Positions 39,985 to 47,792 of a DNA stretch of 64,000 bases are shown here, piece after piece (position 1 is the stretch's first letter; each line of letters begins with the position of its first letter). The stretch covers positions 1 to 64,000 of the forward strand of contig NZ_LKHV02000001.1 in the NCBI RefSeq assembly GCF_001431315.2. The letters run 5' to 3'. The stretch is from Candidatus Berkiella cookevillensis. Lineage in GTDB: Bacteria; Pseudomonadota; Gammaproteobacteria; Berkiellales; Berkiellaceae. The notes under the pieces were generated by a model that was not told the origin of the DNA, made no database searches, and worked only from the letters and a program-made list of their open reading frames with translations. A program made the translations under genes and the position numbers.

Positions 39985-40309
39985 TAAGCATAGGCTTCGC
40001 AGCTGTTATGCCAGTGAAAACTCATAGGCGTCAACTTAAGCAATTTCTGGGATTCGATAAAACATTAGCACTTATATAAAAGATGTGATTTGGTGCGAAG
40101 CACCCTACGCCCACTTTGTTATCAAAGGGGGCAGCCGCTTGCGGCGGGGGATTTTAAAAGCAAAGATTAAAAAAATCCATCTGCTCACTAAAGCGAGCCT
40201 CTTCCCTTGACATCAAGGGAAGATAATCATTCACTTCGTTCATTTTTTTAGTATAAAAATTTTGTAAAGATCAGATAGAGCCTAGATATTTGTCTTCAGA
40301 TCATCGCCC
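39985..40309. other. 325-base gap between convergent genes: multi-hairpin element
   Basis: No gene is supported. Nearly all of the right-hand part is the repeat D copy at 40083-40250. A fragment near 40009 (ATGCCAGTGAA) faintly resembles repeat C but is too degraded to count. Confidence 0.6.
40083..40250 (+). repeat. Repeat family D, copy 1: chain of hairpins
   Basis: Successive palindromes are visible: GGTGCGAAGCACC, the TTTG-TTATCAAAG block, CCGCTTGCGG, GGATTTT ... AAAATCC, CTCACTAAAGCGAG and CTTCCCTTG-CAAGGGAAG, ending at TTCACTTCGTTCATT. Read in reverse, 45703-45866 has the same modules in the same order, most closely over the last 80 bases. It lies between the ends of the ABC-F and bioC genes and may also serve as a terminator. 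Confidence 0.8.
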
Positions 40310-41149
40310 TTAAGCCGGCACAACCGTTAGAGGAATACAATTTTTGATGCGTTGCTCTTTTTTGATAGGGCAGATCGCATGGCCAAAAATGACTTCAAAA
40401 GTAACAGGATACTTATTGTCTTGTTGGCTATAGGTTTCTGAGAGCTTATCTAAATGTGAGCGTGGGGTAATCTGTTGTCTACGGTTTTGATGAATATTCC
40501 TTACGCCGGTGTATTTCAAATCTTTGAGTAATTGCCATACGCTCTCGTATTCGAAAATAATTTTTTCCATATCCATGACTACATTTTGAAACTGTAATTT
40601 TTGCAAATGATCGCCATAATCATGCATATCTGAAAATGAATTCACATGAGAGAAATTGTCTATTTTCTCAAAGGCCTTAAACAGCTCAAATAAAGTATCA
40701 GGCCCTGGTATGGTAAAGAGTAGCATGCCACCTGGCTTTAATACACGTTTAAAACTCTCCAGCGCACGCCCAAGATCACACCAGTGCAAAACAAGGTTAC
40801 AAAAAATTAAATCAAATTGATTATCATCAAAGGGCAAGGTTTCAATATCGGCATGTACATAAACAGGTTTTTTTTGAAGCCAGGCATTTTTTTTACTTTG
40901 TGCTTGAGCCAGCATCTTTTGTGCAATATCTACACCCGTTATATTGCTTTTTGGATAAAGCTTTCTAAGCTGTTGTAAGAAATGACCTGTGCCACATCCT
41001 GCATCTAAGATATCTGTAAAAGAGCTTGTGATAAAACCAAGTCTCTCTATTAAGCGAGCGCCAATGACATTCTGTACAAAGGCATGTGCTTCATATTGAA
41101 AGGCTGCCTTATTAAAAGAGGCAATAACTTCTTTTTTACTATTCTGCAT
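40310..41149 (-). CDS. bioC: Malonyl-ACP O-methyltransferase BioC
   Basis: Methylates malonyl-ACP so that fatty acid synthesis can build the pimelate part of biotin. The ATG at 41149 gives MQNSKKEVIASFNKAAFQYE, the BioC-type start; a longer frame to 41206 lies inside bioB. The product is 279 residues (E. coli 251). The SAM motif is DAGCGTGHFLQQL and motif II includes FDLIFCNLVLHW. The start overlaps the bioB stop by 11 bases, showing coupled translation. bioF, bioD and bioH are not in the window. Confidence 0.9.
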   Translation of the reverse strand: MQNSKKEVIASFNKAAFQYEAHAFVQNVIGARLIERLGFITSSFTDILDAGCGTGHFLQQLRKLYPKSNITGVDIAQKMLAQAQSKKNAWLQKKPVYVHADIETLPFDDNQFDLIFCNLVLHWCDLGRALESFKRVLKPGGMLLFTIPGPDTLFELFKAFEKIDNFSHVNSFSDMHDYGDHLQKLQFQNVVMDMEKIIFEYESVWQLLKDLKYTGVRNIHQNRRQQITPRSHLDKLSETYSQQDNKYPVTFEVIFGHAICPIKKEQRIKNCIPLTVVPA

Positions 41150-42134
41150 GCTGTACGCAAACCTGTGTTGGAATATAAGCTGTTTGATTATCAAATTGCA
41201 TGCCAAGACTTTTTAGTAAAGCTTTGTCTGCAACCTGATCTCTATTATTAACGGTCAGTAATTTCTCGCCTAAAAAGAATGAATTCCCACCTGCGAAAAA
41301 AGCCAATGCTTGTGCTGCATCTGATAGTCTTTCTCGACCACATGAAAGTCGAATATAGGATTGTGGCATCATAATTCTGGCCACAGCAATTAAACGAATA
41401 AAGGCAATATCACCAATTGGTTTCTGGTTCTGATGTTCGAGCGGTGTGCCGACCACAGAAGTTAAATTGTTAATAGGCACGCTTTTGGGCTGAGGTGATA
41501 AATTGGCTAGATTCATAAGCAACGTCATTTGATCTTCAATGCTTTCTCCCATACCGACAATGCCACCGCAACAGGTCTTCAAACCAGCTGTTTGTACATT
41601 ATGAATCGTTCTGAGTCTATCTTCGTAGTTCCGAGTGGTTGTCATTTCTGCAAAATATTCAGGAGAAGATTCTAAATTATGATTGTAATAATCTAAACCA
41701 GCATCCTTTAATTCATGCGCTTGCTCTGTTGATAATTGTCCAAGTGTTACGCAGGCTTCTAGATCGAGAGATTTAATAGTGGCAATCATTTCTTTAACTT
41801 TGCCTAATTGCGAGGCCGTAGGTTTGCGCCATGCAGCACCTAAGCATACGCGACTTGCACCCATTGCTTTAGCTTGTTTTGCTTTATGAAGTACTTCATC
41901 CGTTTTCATGAGCGGATAAACTTCAATTTTAGTATTATGATGTACACTTTGTGCACACCACTTACAATCCTCTGGGCATCCGCCTTGTTGAATATTGACC
42001 AAGGTTGAGGCTTGAATTTCATTTGGATTGAAATGCTGCCGATGAATAGTTTGCGCTTTAAACAGCAAATCCATCAATGGTAATTGATATAAATCAAATA
42101 CCTGCTGAAGAGACCAAGTAGGAGTATGTGTCAT
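41139..42134 (-). CDS. bioB: Biotin synthase
   Basis: Radical SAM enzyme inserting sulfur into dethiobiotin. Start 42134 (MTHTPTWSLQQVFDLY) gives 331 residues; a second ATG at 42155 is possible. The radical SAM cluster motif is CPEDCKWCAQ, and conserved blocks MGASRVCLGAAWR, YNHNLESSPEYF and SCGRERLSDA with the cluster-binding Arg are present. It is the first gene of bioB-bioC and diverges from comF. I saw no BirA-type operator between them. Confidence 0.96.
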   Translation of the reverse strand: MTHTPTWSLQQVFDLYQLPLMDLLFKAQTIHRQHFNPNEIQASTLVNIQQGGCPEDCKWCAQSVHHNTKIEVYPLMKTDEVLHKAKQAKAMGASRVCLGAAWRKPTASQLGKVKEMIATIKSLDLEACVTLGQLSTEQAHELKDAGLDYYNHNLESSPEYFAEMTTTRNYEDRLRTIHNVQTAGLKTCCGGIVGMGESIEDQMTLLMNLANLSPQPKSVPINNLTSVVGTPLEHQNQKPIGDIAFIRLIAVARIMMPQSYIRLSCGRERLSDAAQALAFFAGGNSFFLGEKLLTVNNRDQVADKALLKSLGMQFDNQTAYIPTQVCVQHAE

Positions 42135-42212
42135 AGTGCAGCTTACATAGTTCATTTTGATGTGGCTAGCATCATAAATTTATTAACTGAAACTTCAATG
42201 AGCGAGTGTGGA

Positions 42213-42923
42213 ATGGTGAACAAGTGGTCAAAAATTATACAGAACTTAGTTGGCTTTTGTAAATCATCGATAGACAATACTTGCCATATTTGTTATCAAA
42301 CAAACACAAATAATACAGAAATATGTGATACTTGCTGTCAGTGGTTGCCCTGGCTAAGAGAGGCTTGTCAGCATTGTGCTTATCCTCTTGTGGATGCTTT
42401 GCTGTGTGGGGCTTGTTTAGGGAAGAGGCACGACTTAGATCATTTGAAAGCTTTGTTTCGTTATGAACGCCCTATTAAGCAATTTTTGCTTAACCTTAAG
42501 TTTCAGCAAAAATTATATCCTGCACGGTTATTTGCTCAGTACTTTCTTGCGCATTTTGAACCTAATTTTTGTATGGATGCGATTATCGCGGTTCCGCTTG
42601 CGAAGGAGCGCTTAAAGGCACGAGGCTATAACCAAAGCATAGAAATAGCGAAAGGGCTTTCTAAGCAGTTGGCAATCCCATTATATACAGATGTTTTGTA
42701 CAAAGAGCGGGATACGAAAAGCCAATCTGATTTGAATAAACAGCAACGTGAGCATAATCTTAAATATACTGATTTTAAGCTCTCTAGCTCATTCTCTGGC
42801 AAGCGGGTACTATTGATAGATGATGTTTATACCACGGGTACAACCTTGCGCTGTGTTGCAAAACAATTGAAAGCACAGGGTGTTGAGTATGTAGAGGCGT
42901 GGGTCATTTGCCGTTCATTGTGA
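42213..42923 (+). CDS. comF: ComF family phosphoribosyltransferase-like protein
   Basis: Homologue of ComF/GntX proteins linked to DNA uptake. The 236 residues start with a zinc-binding region (CHICYQ, CDTCCQW, CQHC, CGAC) and end with a phosphoribosyltransferase fold containing VLLIDDVYTTGTT. The start is uncertain: ATG 42213, ATG 42198 and an ATG at 42126 are in frame; the Cys region begins near 42290 and 42213 agrees best with family length. It is divergent from bioB. With DprA it suggests competence, but no pilus or ComEC gene is seen here. Confidence 0.88.
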   Translation: MVNKWSKIIQNLVGFCKSSIDNTCHICYQTNTNNTEICDTCCQWLPWLREACQHCAYPLVDALLCGACLGKRHDLDHLKALFRYERPIKQFLLNLKFQQKLYPARLFAQYFLAHFEPNFCMDAIIAVPLAKERLKARGYNQSIEIAKGLSKQLAIPLYTDVLYKERDTKSQSDLNKQQREHNLKYTDFKLSSSFSGKRVLLIDDVYTTGTTLRCVAKQLKAQGVEYVEAWVICRSL

Positions 42924-42979
42924 AAAGTGCATTGGTTTGTGCTAATTCTTTAGATAAGAGGGATAATAAAGAGTGATAT

Positions 42980-44434
42980 ATGTCAATCAGATTACAAAGA
43001 AGCTTGCCACTGAATGCTAAATTTGGTTTTCATTATGGACATTTTGCAGAACTGCCAACAATAGAAGAGTTTTTTCGTTTTCAAAGTCGTTTGCCACATT
43101 TAAAAAATCAGCTTTATGCCTTAGATATTGCGGATGTTATGTCGTTACTGAATAAGGCGCATGGCTGTGTTTTTGAGCTGGAAATACCTGTATTAGGCTT
43201 CACAGATCCTGCGCTTGATTATGATCTGAATCCTTGGTTTGCTATCCCCATTGCTTTAAATGGTTTTGTTGCGAATGCACAAAGCCCTGAGTTATCCAAG
43301 GCACAGGTTTGGGTCAAAGATCTCGTAGACAATGAATATCCACTTTTGCAGGATAAGATGTGCCGAGTAGATTATGAGCAAATATTTCAAAAATTATCCA
43401 CAGGATTTTATACTACGTTGAATTCAGTTTGTTATCGCTATACACGAGAACAAATCTTAGAAGGCAAAGACTTAGCGGTGCTTCCACAAGGCGAGTACTA
43501 TCGAAATAAAATTTTGCTCTTTTTACCAAAAGCAAATATTGCATTTAAATTAAAAATTCTGATTCGAAATAAAGAAGGGATAGAGGTATTTAAAAATGAA
43601 TTATATCTTTCTGCTGCACAAGAAAATGAAGTATCGGTAGAAACAAAATCACAATGGCGCGGCATGTCTGATAATGGAACCTTACAGATTGATTATTGTG
43701 TTTCAGAAAAAAGTAAATTAGAAGGCGCGCAGCACGTTATTTTGCATCTTTTATTACCGGAAAATAAAGGACTAAAATGGATGTTGTTCGGTAGTTCTGA
43801 GTGGACAACGACACATGAAGAAAAGCAATCTTGCTTAACACAATATTTCGGCTTAACAACACAAGCAACGCTTGATATATTAAAGCAGCTCATTCCCTAT
43901 TCTTATTTTAGACAACAGATTACAAAAACGAAGCCTAAAGATACAAAAGGATTATCTTTGCCGATTAATGATTTCTCTACTTCTGAAAATGCTGCACAGA
44001 TATTGTATCAGTATGTTATGTCCGGTATTCTGAATCGTTCGATACCACTCTATGCCTTAAGTGAGTATATTAAAAACAAGAGAAAAATATATGAACTACT
44101 TGAGCAGATTAATATTAATCATTGGTCTTTGAGTGATCAAATTGTTTTCAAACATTATCTTTTCCAACTTTCTTTTGGCCAGATTACAGCAGAGAGAGTG
44201 CTGGATAGTTTGGATTCATGTTTAAGTTTTGGACCCACGCATATAGAAGGTAGCATTATTGTGAAAACCAGTGGCGTCGCATTGGCAAAAAATCCAAATA
44301 TAACCGCAAAGCTAGAAGTTTTAACGCGATCGCAAATTTTTCCACTTGAAAATGGTTTCGTTTTTGACTCATTTGCACCCACAGATCTGACAATTCAACA
44401 TGAAGATATCCGTTTGAAAGGCAAAGATTTATGA
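42980..44434 (+). CDS. Hypothetical protein paired with a J-domain protein
   Basis: I do not recognise this 484-residue protein. It has no signal peptide or clear membrane segment and looks soluble. The N terminus is RLQRSLPLNAKFGFHYGHF; the middle has beta-rich segments with alternating hydrophobic residues; the C-terminal part (about 330-400) is helical. Its last codon overlaps the start of the J-domain gene in an ATGA arrangement, so the two proteins are made together and probably act together. The following J-domain gene suggests this product is a client or partner of an Hsp70 system; that is inference. Confidence 0.75.
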   Translation: MSIRLQRSLPLNAKFGFHYGHFAELPTIEEFFRFQSRLPHLKNQLYALDIADVMSLLNKAHGCVFELEIPVLGFTDPALDYDLNPWFAIPIALNGFVANAQSPELSKAQVWVKDLVDNEYPLLQDKMCRVDYEQIFQKLSTGFYTTLNSVCYRYTREQILEGKDLAVLPQGEYYRNKILLFLPKANIAFKLKILIRNKEGIEVFKNELYLSAAQENEVSVETKSQWRGMSDNGTLQIDYCVSEKSKLEGAQHVILHLLLPENKGLKWMLFGSSEWTTTHEEKQSCLTQYFGLTTQATLDILKQLIPYSYFRQQITKTKPKDTKGLSLPINDFSTSENAAQILYQYVMSGILNRSIPLYALSEYIKNKRKIYELLEQININHWSLSDQIVFKHYLFQLSFGQITAERVLDSLDSCLSFGPTHIEGSIIVKTSGVALAKNPNITAKLEVLTRSQIFPLENGFVFDSFAPTDLTIQHEDIRLKGKDL

Positions 44435-44766
44435 CAGCCACACAATTTGATATTGAAGTGGTGACCAGCTACTATCGCATTTTAGGGTTACCGCTCACGG
44501 CAACCCGAGAAGATATTCGACGTTCACGTAATCGACTCATTATGAAGTTTCATCCAGATAGACATATCAAGGGTTGGATTGCGGATGAAGTATCATTGGC
44601 GGATAGGGTAAGGTTGGTGCAAGAAGCTTATCAATACCTCATTGATCATTATGAGGAAATTGCCAAAGAGTTAAAAATTCTAGAAGAGAGTGTGTTATCG
44701 TCTCACACGCCAGATGCGATTCGCAGCCATTGGATCTATGCAGAAGTGAGTAAAATTAAAGGTTAA
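44431..44766 (+). CDS. Short J-domain (DnaJ-like) protein
   Basis: The 111-residue protein is essentially one J domain: SYYRILGLPLTATREDIRRSRNRLIMKFHPDRH, with the Hsp70-activating HPD tripeptide, then a helix containing LVQEAYQYLIDHYEE. It lacks the Gly/Phe and zinc-finger regions of DnaJ, so it should recruit Hsp70 to one specific partner. The ATG overlaps the stop of the preceding unknown gene by four bases, and that gene is the obvious candidate partner. Confidence 0.86.
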   Translation: MTATQFDIEVVTSYYRILGLPLTATREDIRRSRNRLIMKFHPDRHIKGWIADEVSLADRVRLVQEAYQYLIDHYEEIAKELKILEESVLSSHTPDAIRSHWIYAEVSKIKG

Positions 44767-44888
44767 TTTATTTTCTTCCTGTTGTTCTGGTGATAAGTTA
44801 CCTGCTTTTGATGAAGCGCATTAGTTGTGTTTCTGTAAAAAACTGGGCATGATATGCATTAAGAAGTATCAGACAAGGATGTCTTGAG

Positions 44889-45665
44889 ATGAACTGCCCT
44901 AAAATACTCATTTGGCTTTTATTTTTCTTCTTCTCTTCTGTTAATGCAAATACTGCTCATCAAACCGTGCAAATTGCGCTTTCTGCAAGCATTAAAGCCC
45001 CACTGGAATCAATCTGTGAGAAATTTGAAGAAGCAACGAAGTTTAAATGTAAGATTATTTCTGCATCTACAGGGCATTTGTATGCTCATGTGATGCATGG
45101 CGTGCAATATGATCTATTAGTTTCCTCAGATGAAACTTATTCTCAAGCACTTATTAATGCGGAGCGAGCACAGAGTGATAACCGTTTTATTCTAGCGGTA
45201 GGACGATTGGTTTTATGGAGTGCTGATAAATCATTCAGTAAAGATCAGCTTAAGCAAAAACTCATGGATGATAATACGGCTATTGCAATTGCAAATCCAA
45301 GTACTACCCCTTATGGTTTGGCAGCAAAAGAAATTCTGCAAGGCTACAATATATGGCATCGCATGCAAGGGCGTATCGTTTTTGGTTTAAACTTAAGACA
45401 GACTTTTCGTTTAATAGAAGAACAGCAAGCACCCTTGGGTTTTGTCGCATTGTCTCAGCTTTCAGAGCAAGACCGGAAAAATAAGAATTTCTGGGAGCCT
45501 GATCCTAATTCTTATCATCCAGTATTACATGAAGTATTGGTTTTAAAGCCGCTTGTTAAGAAAAGCGCAACAGAAGCCTTTCTTAACTTCATGCAGTCCA
45601 AAGATTCTTGTTCTGTGTTACGTGCAGCAGGATATGAGTGTTGGACTGAGTATTCCTCTATTTAA
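44889..45665 (+). CDS. modA: Molybdate ABC transporter substrate-binding protein ModA
   Basis: Periplasmic binding protein for molybdate or tungstate. The 258 residues begin with a signal peptide (LIWLLFFFFSSVNA). The mature part fits ModA: IALSASIKAPLESICEKFEE, the STG motif in ISASTGHLYAHV, DLLVSSDE and NPSTTPYGLAAKEIL. No modB or modC follows; the gene stands alone between the J-domain gene and a convergent SIMPL gene. Either the permease is elsewhere or the protein has another ligand. Confidence 0.88.
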   Translation: MNCPKILIWLLFFFFSSVNANTAHQTVQIALSASIKAPLESICEKFEEATKFKCKIISASTGHLYAHVMHGVQYDLLVSSDETYSQALINAERAQSDNRFILAVGRLVLWSADKSFSKDQLKQKLMDDNTAIAIANPSTTPYGLAAKEILQGYNIWHRMQGRIVFGLNLRQTFRLIEEQQAPLGFVALSQLSEQDRKNKNFWEPDPNSYHPVLHEVLVLKPLVKKSATEAFLNFMQSKDSCSVLRAAGYECWTEYSSI

Positions 45666-45699
45666 TGAAAAATTAACGAATAGACGGTAACATTAGGTT

Positions 45700-45866
45700 T
45701 TGTAAATGAATGAACGAAGTGAATAATTTTCTTCCCTTGGTTTCAAGGGAAGAGGCTCGCTAAAGCGAGCAGAAGGATTTTTTTAGAATATTTGAAAATC
45801 CTTCTGTGCACCTAACGGCGCCTCTTTCTTTGATAACAAAGAAAGAAGTGATTCGCTACGCTCATC
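45700..45866 (-). repeat. Repeat family D, copy 2 (inverted)
   Basis: The reverse complement matches 40083-40250 in module order: a GTAGCGAATC region, the perfect palindrome CTTTGTTATCAAAG (extended by CTTT/AAAG), GGCGCC, GGATTTTC ... AAAATCC, the palindrome GCTCGCTTTAGCGAGC and CTTCCCTTG-CAAGGGAAG, ending in TTCACTTCGTTCATT. It lies between the convergent ends of modA and the SIMPL gene, ending 14 bases from the SIMPL stop. Confidence 0.82.
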
Positions 45867-45879
45867 AGGAACACTATAA

Positions 45880-46632
45880 TCAGTATTCAAAAGTAGCCAT
45901 AATTTGCTTTTCGATGACAGAATTTTCAAAGCTGACAGGTGCGGATGCACTGGTAGCATTGGCAAACGACATCATACGTTCAGAGCGCATCATCGGCATG
46001 GCTTGGCCTTGCATTGCTTCATACATCTCAATGAGTTTAAGACTTGTGGCACCTTCATTTTTGGTTAATTGACTTGCCTTTTCTTTTGCATTTTGTAATG
46101 CATTTTCAAGCGCAGAAATTTCAAGTTGCCGTGTTTTCGAAAAAGATAATTTTGGCAATGGTTGATTAAGTGTCACAAAAGTAATTTGTGTTTGCACAGC
46201 TTGTATTGGCATAGAGGCTTCCTGATAAGCAATATCTTGCACTTTATTAAAAAGCTCTGAAAATCCATCCACTTTGGTAGTGCTAATTGAAATTTGCGTT
46301 GTTTTTTGAAAAGTGTTTTGGCATGCCGTTTCCGTGCCGTTTCGAGGCGTTATTCCGTAAAAAAGCTGAGTGTAGCCACCTTGTGTTGTAATGTGGTTAT
46401 TGTTATCTTTTTGCGGAAATAAAACATTGAGCTTTTGATAGAGTTCAGCTGCCTTCTGATCGGCCGCATTACTGGCTTCAGACACAGTAGGATAACATTG
46501 GGCTTGTATGCTAAGTGTTAATTCAACAGAATCTGGCTCGCTGCTTGTTTTTCCAGTACCTATTACTTGAATTTTGCCAGCCAACGCCAAAGAGCAATAG
46601 CATGATAGAATCATGATCAATATTTTTTGCAT
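45880..46632 (-). CDS. SIMPL domain protein (DUF541), secreted
   Basis: Predicted periplasmic protein of the SIMPL/YggE family, linked in other bacteria to oxidative stress tolerance. The 250 residues have a signal peptide (ILIMILSCYCSLALA) followed by the typical start IQVIGTGKTSSEPDSVELTLSI. The C-terminal half holds the conserved AKEKASQLTKNEGA region. It starts 14 bases after the VOC gene stop and may be co-transcribed with it. The exact molecular role is unknown for the family. Confidence 0.87.
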   Translation of the reverse strand: MQKILIMILSCYCSLALAGKIQVIGTGKTSSEPDSVELTLSIQAQCYPTVSEASNAADQKAAELYQKLNVLFPQKDNNNHITTQGGYTQLFYGITPRNGTETACQNTFQKTTQISISTTKVDGFSELFNKVQDIAYQEASMPIQAVQTQITFVTLNQPLPKLSFSKTRQLEISALENALQNAKEKASQLTKNEGATSLKLIEMYEAMQGQAMPMMRSERMMSFANATSASAPVSFENSVIEKQIMATFEY

Positions 46633-46646
46633 AATAATGTACTCGT

Positions 46647-47093
46647 TTACTTAGGCATGTTCTTAGGATCAAAGTCAGCAACATTGGTTGCAAAACTCCA
46701 GTCATAGCCGTCTTTGTCTTTGAAGCTACAGACTCTATCACCCCAAAACATATCTGTCGGTTCAAAGAGTATCTCAGCACCTTGTGTTTGCGCATGTTTA
46801 TAGAAAGCCTCAACATCTTTCACATAAACATAAAACCCAATGGGAGACTGAATATTTTGAGAGGCTGGTGTTTGTTTTGTCATGCCCCAAGCGCCTTCTG
46901 GTGCTAGCGTTATTCGAGCATCATATAATTTCAGCTCTGCATGCATGATCTCACCATTGAAACGTATAGGCTGTTTAACTAATTCGAACATAAACATTTC
47001 TCTATAGTAATGAATGGCTTTATCAGCATTTTTGACTGTAAGATGAGGGATCATGCCAGGTGAGTCAATTGGCTTGTAGGGACGTTCATCCAT
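46647..47093 (-). CDS. VOC family protein (PhnB/glyoxalase-like)
   Basis: Single-chain vicinal oxygen chelate protein. The 148 residues carry the two beta-alpha-beta-beta-beta units: MIPHLTVKNADKAIHYYREMF ... ITLAPEGAWG and IGFYVYVKDVEAFYKHAQTQGAEILFEPTD ... DGYDWSFATN. The layout resembles the PhnB branch. Substrates of these proteins cannot be read from sequence. Followed by the SIMPL gene on the same strand. Confidence 0.86.
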   Translation of the reverse strand: MDERPYKPIDSPGMIPHLTVKNADKAIHYYREMFMFELVKQPIRFNGEIMHAELKLYDARITLAPEGAWGMTKQTPASQNIQSPIGFYVYVKDVEAFYKHAQTQGAEILFEPTDMFWGDRVCSFKDKDGYDWSFATNVADFDPKNMPK

Positions 47094-47177
47094 TTGTAAG
47101 GCTCCATATTTTACGTCTGTACACCAAAGTATATCAGATCAGACGGGATATTATAGATGCTATATTTAACAGAGAAA

Positions 47178-47792
47178 CTAACAAACATATACATCAAAGC
47201 GATGTGCGCGAGCCTTATACTGCATGGTTGGCTTTTTGATGAGTACCGGACTTTGTAAAGGTCTTTTTACAACAACGCGGTTCTTTGCTTTGGAGAGCGC
47301 TATTTCAATGAGTGTTTCGGCATCTTCATCGGCGCCAATGATGGACTGTAAATATTGGCTTTCTTTCTTGGGCAATGCAGACTTCGTTTTTTTAGGGAAC
47401 ATTGGATCACAATAAATAATCTCAAAGTCAGGTCCTGAATAGGTTGTTAGAAACTCAATGGCACAAATATGGATGAGTTCTATTCTTTGCAATAATGTTT
47501 GTAAGGATTCAACATTACGGGCTTGCGTCAATGTTTGTTCTAAACCTTGAAAGATTTTTGGATGTCTTTCCAGTAAAACGATTTTTTCACTGACGCTTGC
47601 CATAATCAGAGCATCACGTCCTAAACCTGCGGTTGTATCAAGCACGGTTTTATAGCGCCCCTTACCAATTGCTTTGATCAGCAGTTCTTGTGGAATATTG
47701 GCGCGCGTCAATCGTTGGTTGAGTGTGGGCTTCTCATCCAAATAGAGTGAAGAAAATATTTTCTCCCATTCAAATTTAGTAGATGAGTTCAT
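47178..47792 (-). CDS. rsmJ: 16S rRNA (guanine(1516)-N(2))-methyltransferase RsmJ
   Basis: Methylates G1516 of 16S rRNA. Start ATG 47792 (MNSSTKFEWEKIF) gives 204 residues; a TTG at 47822 is less likely. The SAM-binding motif is VLDTTAGLGRDALIMAS and the catalytic region IIYCDPMFPKKTKSALPKKE is the RsmJ signature, followed by RVVVKRPL near the end. Its start overlaps the end of the upstream permease gene by 17 bases. Confidence 0.93.
   Translation of the reverse strand: MNSSTKFEWEKIFSSLYLDEKPTLNQRLTRANIPQELLIKAIGKGRYKTVLDTTAGLGRDALIMASVSEKIVLLERHPKIFQGLEQTLTQARNVESLQTLLQRIELIHICAIEFLTTYSGPDFEIIYCDPMFPKKTKSALPKKESQYLQSIIGADEDAETLIEIALSKAKNRVVVKRPLQSPVLIKKPTMQYKARAHRFDVYVC

Noticed and set aside
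40005-40060. Further copy of repeat C
   Set aside because: Only ATGCCAGTGAA resembles the repeat; the pairing arm is missing.
42135-42212. BirA operator between bioB and comF
   Set aside because: No inverted TTGTAAACC-type half-sites could be found.
45806-46072. 88-codon forward frame at the end of the SIMPL gene
   Set aside because: It is made of repeat D plus the antisense of the SIMPL 3' end.
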